From: Algoriphagus resistens
GTDB lineage: Bacteria; Bacteroidota; Bacteroidia; Cytophagales; Cyclobacteriaceae
Length of the DNA: 64,000 bases
Direction: 5' to 3'
NCBI RefSeq assembly: GCF_001442615.1
Contig: NZ_LMXN01000006.1
Span: 1 to 64,000 of the forward strand
Each line of letters begins with the position of its first letter. Position 1 is the first letter of the stretch. A model generated the notes under the pieces. That model searched no databases and had not been told where the DNA came from. It saw nothing but the letters and a program-made list of their open reading frames with translations. Shown here piece by piece: positions 25,747 through 32,817 of this stretch. The translations under genes were made by a program, and so were the position numbers.

Positions 25747-25970
25747 GATTTTCTGGTTTTAATACGTGAATAAAATAACTAAAACTTATTTCTGTTGCGC
25801 AACAAACCTAAGGTAGCAAAGCACAGACCTTACCTCAACGAACAATTCAGAAACGTGGCAACAAATCCAGAAAGCGATCACCTTGGGTTTGTATCTGTTT
25901 CAACACATCGTATCATCATGTTCCGGATAGAGCTCGGCATCACCGCTTCAAAATGCCCTCCTGTGAGTGT
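25747..25970 (-). repeat. Duplicated upstream block, copy 2
   Basis: This is the counterpart of the block at 25100-25290, lying upstream of peptide 3. It holds a perfect TTGCGCAA dyad near 25797. The whole 25747-26061 gap has no gene. It may carry an internal promoter that lets the peptides be expressed more strongly than the transporter. Confidence 0.65.
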
Positions 25971-26061
25971 ACCTCGGCTTTGCAGGAAAAAATTCGAAAA
26001 CAGACTATAAACAAACCAAAGGCACCACAGCAGGGAAATCCTGTTCACTTTTTCGGATTGA

Positions 26062-28227
26062 TCACACTTCGCTCAGAAATACGGGGACTTGCTGACGCCA
26101 CAACTGGTGATAATCTCCTTTTCTTTCCATTAACGCAAGATGGCTGCCCTCTTCCACAACAGTCCCAGATCGCATCACCACGATTTGGTCAGCCTGAGCC
26201 ACCGTCCCGAGTCTATGGGCAATCAGGATGATCGTCTTCCCCTGGTCACGCATACTTATCAAAGCTTGCTGGATGTATTGTTCGGAAAGCGGGTCCAAAG
26301 ATGAAGTGGCCTCATCCAGGATCAGTATTTCCGGATTACGGTACAAAGCCCTTGCGATAGCCAAGCGTTGACGCTGGCCACCGGATAAAGTGGCGCCGTT
26401 TTCACCGATATACGTATGGAAACCAGCCGGAAGTTTTTCGATAAACTCCATCATTCCCAAACTGGTACACACCTGAATCAGCTGGTTCATATCGGGATCA
26501 AAGTCCCCCACAGCAATATTCTCGATCACATTGCCGGCAAACAGGTCTATCTGCTGGGGCACCACACTCACCACGCGGCGCAGGCTTTCGTGGCTGAGAT
26601 AACGGATATCAAAATCCCCGATAGTAATACTTCCCTCCCTTATCGGATAGATTCCTTGCAAAATAGACAGAAGCGTGGTCTTCCCCGAACCACTTTCCCC
26701 GACCACGGCCGTGATCCTTCCTTTTGGAATAACCAGATTCAGGTTATCAAAAACCTTGGTTCCGGACCCGTAACGGAACTGTACCCCTTTGAAACGAATG
26801 TCCCCCACCATTTCTGGAAGCAGGTCTGCTCTTTTCCCGGCTTCTTCCTGCTCCAGATCCATGATCTCAAACAAACGGTCGGCGGCGATCATTGCGTCCT
26901 GAATAGTGCGATTCATCCCGATCAAACTACTGACCGGCGCGGTAAAATAGCCGACAATCGCATAAAACGACAACAGTTCACCCGGCGTAATTAGCGTATC
27001 GAGCACAAAACCCGCTCCTACCCACAACAACACTATTGTGAGCAAGCCCGAGGTAAATTGGCCTGAATTGCCGATCCACAGTGCATTTACCGAAGAACGG
27101 TACATGGTGTCCAGGAAGCGGATAAACCGATTTTCGGTTTTCAGGTTGGCATACTCTTCCAACCCAAACCGCTTCACTGTTCCCACAGCGTTTACCGATT
27201 CCACCAACTGGGATTCCAGGTCGGCAGAATGTTCCATGACCTTGCGTTGGGTCTTCCTGTTAATCTTATTGGAGATCACGTAAATCAACGCATACAGGGG
27301 TACCACCAACAGCATGACCAGGGCCAGTTTCCAATAGTAACTGAACATCAAGGCAAAAGAAAAAACAACAATGAAGCAGTTTACTGCAAAGGTGATCAGT
27401 ACATCATTGATAAAAACCCGGATTTTCACTGCATCATTGATCCTGGAGATTATTTCTCCGGTACGCATTGTGTCAAAAAAGCGTTGAGGCAACCTGAGCA
27501 GGTGCTTATAGTAACCCAAAATAAGCCGGGCATCAATATGCTGCCCTGTTTTGATGGTAAGTAGTGTTTTGACGTGGTTGATAAAAGTTTGAACCAGTAG
27601 CAGCACGACCATCACCACTCCCATCAGATTCAACAGGTTACGGTTGGCATTCGGGATGACCTGATCCACTATTTTCTGTAGGAAAATGGAGGTAGCCAGT
27701 CCCAGAACCGTATAGCAGGCCGCTCCCACCAATACCTGTAGCAACACACTACGGTGCGGGTGCAACAGGAAACCCAGACGCCTGAGGACAGACACTTTTT
27801 CACTTCCTTGCTTAAACTCTTTTCCCGGTGCCAACAACAGCAATACTCCGGTCCATTTAGCTTTAAAGTCACTATGGGAAAGTTTATGGAGGCGTCCATC
27901 GGCGGGATCCATCACATGAACGGTCGTCTTGGTGACCCGATATACCACCACAAAGTGATGCAGTCCTTCTCCCACTACCAGATGGGCAATGGCAGGCAGT
28001 GGAACTTGGGGTAGGGTGTCCCATGGACACTTCACTCCTTTGGCCACAAACCCCAGCTTCTCCGCCGCCTCAATCAGTCCCAGCACATTCGTTCCTTTTT
28101 TATCTGTCGATGCATATTGGCGGATACGGGCTATTGGCAGGTTCAGCCTAAAATGGTTGGCAACCGAAACCAGGCAGGCTGCCCCGCAGTCGGTCATATC
28201 ATGCTGCTTTACTTTTATTTTAGACAT
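26062..28227 (-). CDS. Peptidase-containing ABC transporter (C39 peptidase, membrane domain, ATPase)
   Basis: 721 residues with the complete PCAT layout. The C39 peptidase domain (~1-135) has catalytic Cys14 (TDCGAACLV), His91 (LHHFVVVYRV) and Asp107 (VMDPADG). A six-helix ABC membrane domain follows (~160-440). The ATPase (~475-715) has Walker A GESGSGKTT (~510), signature LSGGQ (~614), Walker B ILILDE (~634) and an H-loop IAHRL. It should cleave leaders after GG and export the cores across the inner membrane. The four GG precursors around it are the natural substrates. It starts 9 bp after the HlyD-type gene, so the two form an operon. All active-site residues look intact. Confidence 0.95.
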   Translation of the reverse strand: MSKIKVKQHDMTDCGAACLVSVANHFRLNLPIARIRQYASTDKKGTNVLGLIEAAEKLGFVAKGVKCPWDTLPQVPLPAIAHLVVGEGLHHFVVVYRVTKTTVHVMDPADGRLHKLSHSDFKAKWTGVLLLLAPGKEFKQGSEKVSVLRRLGFLLHPHRSVLLQVLVGAACYTVLGLATSIFLQKIVDQVIPNANRNLLNLMGVVMVVLLLVQTFINHVKTLLTIKTGQHIDARLILGYYKHLLRLPQRFFDTMRTGEIISRINDAVKIRVFINDVLITFAVNCFIVVFSFALMFSYYWKLALVMLLVVPLYALIYVISNKINRKTQRKVMEHSADLESQLVESVNAVGTVKRFGLEEYANLKTENRFIRFLDTMYRSSVNALWIGNSGQFTSGLLTIVLLWVGAGFVLDTLITPGELLSFYAIVGYFTAPVSSLIGMNRTIQDAMIAADRLFEIMDLEQEEAGKRADLLPEMVGDIRFKGVQFRYGSGTKVFDNLNLVIPKGRITAVVGESGSGKTTLLSILQGIYPIREGSITIGDFDIRYLSHESLRRVVSVVPQQIDLFAGNVIENIAVGDFDPDMNQLIQVCTSLGMMEFIEKLPAGFHTYIGENGATLSGGQRQRLAIARALYRNPEILILDEATSSLDPLSEQYIQQALISMRDQGKTIILIAHRLGTVAQADQIVVMRSGTVVEEGSHLALMERKGDYHQLWRQQVPVFLSEV

Positions 28228-28236
28228 CAGGTAAGC

Positions 28237-29397
28237 TTATAGATTTGGATTGAGCCAGTCATCTGCCTTATCGTGTAAAAGCTGGGACAGTGTCCGCTCT
28301 GCCACCTGAAAACGGGCCTGAAGGCCCATCCCCTTCCTGAGTTTGCCTTCATAGCCATTGGGCAGAGTCAACGAGTGCCGATCAAGCGCACATTTCACCA
28401 GAAAGAAAAAGGTGTTGTTCTGCCCCATCACAACATCATCAGAAATATCCAGGACACGCCCCTCTACCATTCCCCACTGGTTGTAGTTGAACGCGTCTAC
28501 CTGAAATCGTACCGGCATCCCGGTACGTAGCAAGCCAATATCCCTGGGCAGCACCTGTACCTCAGCGATCAGCCCGGAATCCGGCGAAATTTCAGCCAGG
28601 GTTTCTCCCAAAATCATGAAACTTCCTGTTTGCGCTCCATTGAACTGTTGGATGGTACCGTCCATCGGAGCCTCCACGGTGTATAACTCCCGCTCTTTGT
28701 CCAGCTGTTCTTTTTGGGCAGTCAGTTCGGCCGACTCCAAGTGCAGTTGGTTCAGCTCAGTTTGCCACTGGCTCACTTGCCGATCATGCAAAATCCGTAA
28801 CTGCGACTCCGCTTTCTCCAACGCGAACACATCCTTTTCAAATTCCATATCGGGGATCACTTTACTCTGGTGCAGCTTTTTCTGCCGGTCGTACTGGACC
28901 TGCGCTTGGATCAAGTTCAATTTAGCCTCTTCCAATTGTTGTCTGAACAGGTTGTACTGTCGCAAATAAAGTGAAGTGGCCAGAGATAGTTCAGGCAGCT
29001 CCTCTCCTATCAGTATCCCGGTCAACTGGGTAAGGTCAGCTATCCGCTTTCTCAACTCGCGCTGCCTCTCAGCTACATATCCGTCCTGTCTTTCCAGCAG
29101 GTCTGCCTGGAGCGTAAACAACACCGTCCCCGCCTTCACATACTGGTTTTCCAGGACAAATACCTCATTGATCCTCCCGTTAACTGGTGATTTGACCGTA
29201 TTCCGCTCACTGATCGGCCTTAGTACCCCCACTGCATTGACAGATACGGTCACTTTAACAAAAAATAGGGAGACGAAGCCTATAACCAAAAATGACACGA
29301 TCAACTGGTAGATGATCTTGGTTCCCGTACCGTGCCGGTGAAAATGGCTTTCAAGGGAAAATTCGATGATTTCGGCAGGAAAGATTCGTTTCATCAT
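28237..29397 (-). CDS. HlyD-family membrane-fusion/adaptor protein
   Basis: 386 residues. A short cytoplasmic N terminus and one membrane helix (~28-50) are followed by a biotinyl-lipoyl-like segment (NEVFVLENQYVKAGTVLF, ~93-110), a long alpha-helical hairpin (~120-230), and the second half of the lipoyl and barrel domains (YTVEAPMDGTIQQF). This is the usual partner of a C39-peptidase ABC exporter, linking it to an outer-membrane channel. No TolC-like gene is in the window. It is first in the exporter operon. Two adjacent ATGs (29397, 29394) are possible starts. Confidence 0.92.
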   Translation of the reverse strand: MMKRIFPAEIIEFSLESHFHRHGTGTKIIYQLIVSFLVIGFVSLFFVKVTVSVNAVGVLRPISERNTVKSPVNGRINEVFVLENQYVKAGTVLFTLQADLLERQDGYVAERQRELRKRIADLTQLTGILIGEELPELSLATSLYLRQYNLFRQQLEEAKLNLIQAQVQYDRQKKLHQSKVIPDMEFEKDVFALEKAESQLRILHDRQVSQWQTELNQLHLESAELTAQKEQLDKERELYTVEAPMDGTIQQFNGAQTGSFMILGETLAEISPDSGLIAEVQVLPRDIGLLRTGMPVRFQVDAFNYNQWGMVEGRVLDISDDVVMGQNNTFFFLVKCALDRHSLTLPNGYEGKLRKGMGLQARFQVAERTLSQLLHDKADDWLNPNL

Positions 29398-29642
29398 GCC
29401 AAAATAACCTGCCTTTTCTTGTTCTCAGACCACTGGTTACTTTCCGTCTGAAACCAATTTCTTTTCGTCCAGGCAAAAACATTATCCGTTCCTAGAAGAC
29501 CGTCACTTTCCACAACACACTGAAAAACGGATACTAAACCATCCTATGCGGATATGTAAACCATCTTTTCTCCGAAGGTGTCGGTATGTTCATACCGTTG
29601 TATAACACGTTAATCTTTGTTTAACCATTAAATTCAAAAATC

Positions 29643-29795
29643 ATGAATGTAGAACATTTGAACCTGCAGGAACTGACCGAACATGGGGCAGTGGAGACAA
29701 CTGGAGGCAGCGTACCCACATGGATGTTTACCATCGAATGGATGAATGCGGTCATCGATGCATGGATTGAAACGCTGCCGGAAGCCCCCAGGTAG
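29643..29795 (+). CDS. GG-leader secreted peptide precursor 4 (divergent)
   Basis: 50 codons on the plus strand, divergent from the exporter operon. The leader (MNVEHLNLQELTEHGAVETTGG split at the GG) is related to, but not identical with, those of peptides 1-3. The core of 28 residues (SVPTWMFTIEWMNAV...LPEAPR) has three Trp and no Cys. The short length, the ETTGG end and the position 245 bp from the HlyD gene make it a fourth substrate. A strong terminator follows within 10 bp. Confidence 0.82.
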   Translation: MNVEHLNLQELTEHGAVETTGGSVPTWMFTIEWMNAVIDAWIETLPEAPR

Positions 29796-29802
29796 AAATC
29801 TC

Positions 29803-29836
29803 GAATCCCCTGCCCAATATGGACGGGGGATTTTTT
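29803..29836 (+). terminator. Rho-independent terminator after GG peptide 4
   Basis: AATCCCC and GGGGGATT form a stem around a loop of about 14 nt, followed by TTTTTT on the plus strand. It lies 8 bp after the stop codon of peptide 4. Confidence 0.8.
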
Positions 29837-30025
29837 CGAAAGTCACCAGGAATGCCAGTAAGGGCTATTAGGGCGGAGCTATTTACTTTAGTTGAGCAGA
29901 TGAGAAACTCTTTCCTATTTCCCCAGAATGTATTAGGAGACCCGGTTTTCCTCAAAAGCCTGGTCTATTGGGTACTGCGGATAAATGCACTGGAAACAGT
30001 GAACCTGGTCCAAGGCTGACCTACA

Positions 30026-30050
30026 TTATCAATTTTTGTTCAATTGATAA
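30026..30050. terminator. Hairpin between convergent transcripts
   Basis: Perfect 9-bp inverted repeat TTATCAATT / AATTGATAA (30026-30034, 30042-30050), just after the end of the AhpD-like gene on the minus strand. It has no clear T-run, so the terminator role is only likely. A 66-codon plus frame before it (ending 30019) is not supported as a gene. Confidence 0.4.
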
Positions 30051-30060
30051 AAGCATCTTC

Positions 30061-30537
30061 CTATAGATCCACTTTATCTAAGCCCAAGACTTTGTCAACC
30101 GACCCCGGTTCGGCCCGAAACCCCACGCCAAAGCGATTAAGTGCATTGATAAGGGCTATCAATAGTGAGAGTTTGGTGAGTTCGGATTCACTGAAATGGG
30201 ATTTTACGGACTGATAAACTTCATCTTTTGTGCTTTCAGGACTTAGTCGGGTTAAAGCCTCTGTCCATAACATGGCTGCTTTTTCCTGTTCTGAAAACAG
30301 TGGGGATTCTTGCCAGCCCGGTAAGTGGTGTAACCGCAAGGGTCTTTCACCCTCCCGGATAGCTTCTTTGGTATGGATGTCTATACAAAACAAGCAACCA
30401 TTGATTTGGGATGCCCGCAATCTTACAAGATGGACCAGGAGCTTGTCCAACCCTGAACTACCAGCCAACCTATCCAGTTCCAGGAGTTTGTTGTAAGCTT
30501 CGGGAAAATGTACGCTGTAATTTAATCGCTGTGCCAT
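30061..30537 (-). CDS. AhpD-like / carboxymuconolactone decarboxylase family protein
   Basis: 158 residues. The signature C-x-x-C-x-x-x-H is present in GCLFCIDIHTKEA (~48-60), which in AhpD-type proteins forms the peroxidase-linked disulfide centre with the His. The helical pattern and the DKLLVHLVRLRASQ stretch before it match the family. The role is probably thiol-dependent peroxide or xenobiotic detoxification in the cytoplasm. It lies 63 bp downstream of a Crp-type regulator on the same strand, which probably controls it, a common pairing in Bacteroidetes. Confidence 0.9.
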   Translation of the reverse strand: MAQRLNYSVHFPEAYNKLLELDRLAGSSGLDKLLVHLVRLRASQINGCLFCIDIHTKEAIREGERPLRLHHLPGWQESPLFSEQEKAAMLWTEALTRLSPESTKDEVYQSVKSHFSESELTKLSLLIALINALNRFGVGFRAEPGSVDKVLGLDKVDL

Positions 30538-30600
30538 ATCTAATTGTAACTGATGTATGGCAAAAGTACAGGGTGCCTTACGGAGAAAAATTGAACGGGT

Positions 30601-31176
30601 TCAAGAAATGTCCCTGCGTCTCAATTTACTAACGTATTCCGCCGAAAGACCGAGGTAACTTGCAATAAGATATTGGGGAACACTGTTTACAAATTCCGGA
30701 AAGGAATCCCTGAATTTGAAATAGATTTCTTCTTTGGAATAACTCAGGATATATTTCATCCTTGTTTGGTAACTTCCGTAAGCGATTTGATATACCGCCC
30801 TGAAATAAGATTCCATTTTTGGAAAAGCGCAAAAAAGTTCATCCCGTTTTGTCGGGGATATGCTTAGTAGCTCTGAATTTTCTACTGCCTGTATATAGAA
30901 TCCGGTAGGCTCCTTTTTCTGAAGGGCTAAATAGTCTGCCAGCCACCAGCCCTTTAAAGCAAATTGTATAGTGTGTTCGGTGCCATCATTGTCTATAAAG
31001 AACATTTGCAGGCTACCTGACAGTACAAAATAATCGTGAAGCACCTTATCTCCTGCACGCATTAGAAGTTCTTTCTTCTTAACTTTTTTTCGAGCGAAAT
31101 ACAGAATGATTTTTTCAAATTCACACGCTTCAATGGAGACAAATTTGTTGATATGCTGAAATAAACCTGTGTCCAT
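30601..31176 (-). CDS. Crp/Fnr-family transcriptional regulator
   Basis: 191 residues. The N-terminal cyclic-nucleotide-binding-like domain (~10-120) shows ELLMRAGD, HDYFVLSGSLQMFF and HTIQFALKGWW; phosphate-cassette residues for cAMP are not obvious, as is usual in Bacteroidetes homologues. The C-terminal helix-turn-helix reads QYLIASYLGLSAEYVSKLRRR (~168-188). It lies directly upstream of the AhpD-like gene on the same strand and is its likely regulator. Confidence 0.88.
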   Translation of the reverse strand: MDTGLFQHINKFVSIEACEFEKIILYFARKKVKKKELLMRAGDKVLHDYFVLSGSLQMFFIDNDGTEHTIQFALKGWWLADYLALQKKEPTGFYIQAVENSELLSISPTKRDELFCAFPKMESYFRAVYQIAYGSYQTRMKYILSYSKEEIYFKFRDSFPEFVNSVPQYLIASYLGLSAEYVSKLRRRDIS

Positions 31177-31436
31177 TAGTTATACTTCTTATGCGTAGCT
31201 TGCGCGAATTATTTTTTGGTTTTTGTTGATTTGAGGCAGCTTTTCAGCAGTGACGCCAAGCGACTGACTAAAATGCATTTTAGGTTTTGTGCGCGCCATG
31301 AATGGTGAACATAGACCAAAAAGATGATCGTTCCAACGGATGAAATACGAAGCATTCATGAAAACCATTGAATGCTGTACTCCGTGAATAAAGTCCCTTA
31401 AGCACGGTGGTAACGTTGTTGCAAAACGTACTTTTT

Positions 31437-31748
31437 TTATACTTCGATTGAAATCGTAACTTTTCCGCCAAGACCTTTTTCCACAATTTCGTAAAGCGTT
31501 TTCAAGGTCAGATTGCTGCCGTTGTTTTCTACTCGTGAAATATAAGTCCGTTTTTTCTCTACTAATTCGCCCAGTTGTTCCTGCGTAAGGTTTTTTTCTT
31601 CCCGTGCATTTCTCAAAAGCAAACCGATTTTAAAAGACTCAAAATCTGTTTCCAATCCGTCTCTACGTTCCGTTCCTTTTTTTCCATAAACGGTGTCCTT
31701 GATTTCTTTCCAACTCTTGGTGTCCATCTTATTTGTTTTTGTCTTCAT
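31437..31748 (-). CDS. HigA-type XRE-family antitoxin/regulator
   Basis: 103 residues. An N-terminal extension (~1-45) precedes a classic XRE helix-turn-helix (~46-100): LLLRNAREEKNLTQEQLGEL, then KKRTYISRVENNGSNLTL. The order toxin-antitoxin, with the antitoxin start overlapping the toxin end by 20 nt, is the HigBA arrangement. The antitoxin frame is intact, while the toxin frame upstream carries an in-frame TGA. The protein probably still autoregulates the locus. Confidence 0.87.
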   Translation of the reverse strand: MKTKTNKMDTKSWKEIKDTVYGKKGTERRDGLETDFESFKIGLLLRNAREEKNLTQEQLGELVEKKRTYISRVENNGSNLTLKTLYEIVEKGLGGKVTISIEV

Positions 31749-32073
31749 AGTATGAATTCATTAGTCCGACCGCTTTGTCGATTTCTTTTTTTGGTGTTTT
31801 CTGCGATTTTTTGGTAAATCCGTTCAAGAGTATTACCAATTTTCCTTTGTCGAAAAAACAGAAGACTCTCCAAATGTCCGAGCCTAATTTTATTCGGGCT
31901 TCGTAGAGTCATTTAGTTCCGACAAGTGCTTTCAGATAAGTGGAGGGAACTCTTTCAAAAGTCTCGATTATTTCGATTACTTTAAATATCTTGTCCTGGA
32001 CCTTTTTCGGTTGTTTGAGCAAGAATTCTTCGAAATACCCTTTATACTGGATAACTTCCCTTACTTTTTCCAT
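31729..32073 (-). pseudogene. HigB/RelE-type toxin with premature TGA
   Basis: The frame starts at the ATG at 32073 and runs 115 codons to 31729, interrupted by TGA at 31909-31911. Before the stop: YKGYFEEFLLKQPKKVQDKI and TFERVPSTYLKAL. After it: LYEARIKLGSDIWRVFCFFD and LVILLNGFTKKSQKTP, the typical HigB/Gp49-like RelE-fold C-terminal half. Homologues usually have a Gly (GGA) where the TGA lies (GT-x-GLYE), so a single G-to-T change explains it. The product would be cut to 54 residues and lack the active half, so the toxin is probably dead. A sequencing error is the alternative. Confidence 0.8.
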
Positions 32074-32817
32074 CACCCAAAGGTAACTTAAAAGTTACTA
32101 TTTTAAAAATATTTTTTGAACTTAGTTGGTCACTTAAATTTGGTAGTATGTTTTACAACACCTGTATTTACAGAACTTCAACTAGCTTATTACGTGTATC
32201 ACCCTTGTCCACAGGTCTTCAGGTGTGGTTGGGAAGTTAATAAATTACCTCCCCAACCACACCTGAAGAGGTACACGTTTAGTACTATCGTTTTGATTTC
32301 AATGTCAAAGGCTATTTACCTGTTTCCGGCATTAAGGCCGCACGGATCCTATAAAAATTGGTGCAGTTTACCTCATCCTATCCTTCCGGATATGCTGCGC
32401 TACAGGACATTCAATTTAGGAGAGGGGGTATGGCTGTACTAAAATAAAATGTTTGTGTTCTCCATAAGGAGTGTAGTGCAAAGAATTAAACTATATCTGG
32501 CAATCAGTATTCTGATTTAATGCTTGCTATATAGCTTCGTACACGTTCTAGTGCCTTAGCTACCTCAAGCGATCCTCCTCTCAGGATTGATTTGCTTCAA
32601 GGGCAGGTTATCACGCTTCGAATTCTATGATTAAAGGAGGTAAGCGGCTTTAAACAATCTTGTGCTCACATTAAAAAAGGATGGATTTTGAAGACTGGTA
32701 AGTCAGACTTCTGAAGAGTATAGTGCTCCTTACGAGACGAAAAACATTCAACTAAATTTACTATCTTCACTTAGCCGGCGAAGCTATTGAGCCATACCTA
32801 TCACTTAAGACCACTGC
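32074..32817. other. Intergenic region with a strong hairpin
   Basis: About 740 bp without a convincing gene; a 108-codon plus frame (32116-32442) spans the hairpin and looks spurious. The region holds the long inverted repeat at 32216-32269 and an AAGTCAGACTTCT sequence (32700-32712) that recurs at 36721. The promoter of the DUF2339 gene should lie near its 3' end. Confidence 0.5.
32216..32269. repeat. Long near-perfect inverted repeat (21-bp arms, 12-nt loop)
   Basis: Arms 32216-32236 and 32249-32269 match at 20 of 21 positions (core AGGTGTGGTTGGG) around a 12-nt AT-rich loop. There is no T-run on either side, so it is not a classic terminator. It could be a bidirectional hairpin, a REP-like sequence or a phage/plasmid-type structure. 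It lies between the broken toxin gene and the DUF2339 gene. Confidence 0.8.

Noticed and set aside
29819-30019. 66-codon plus frame after GG peptide 4
   Set aside because: It begins inside the terminator hairpin of peptide 4 and has no recognisable homology; kept out of the gene list, though the part from 29852 looks slightly protein-like.
32116-32442. 108-codon plus frame upstream of the DUF2339 gene
   Set aside because: It runs straight through the long inverted repeat and shows no domain or signal; considered spurious.
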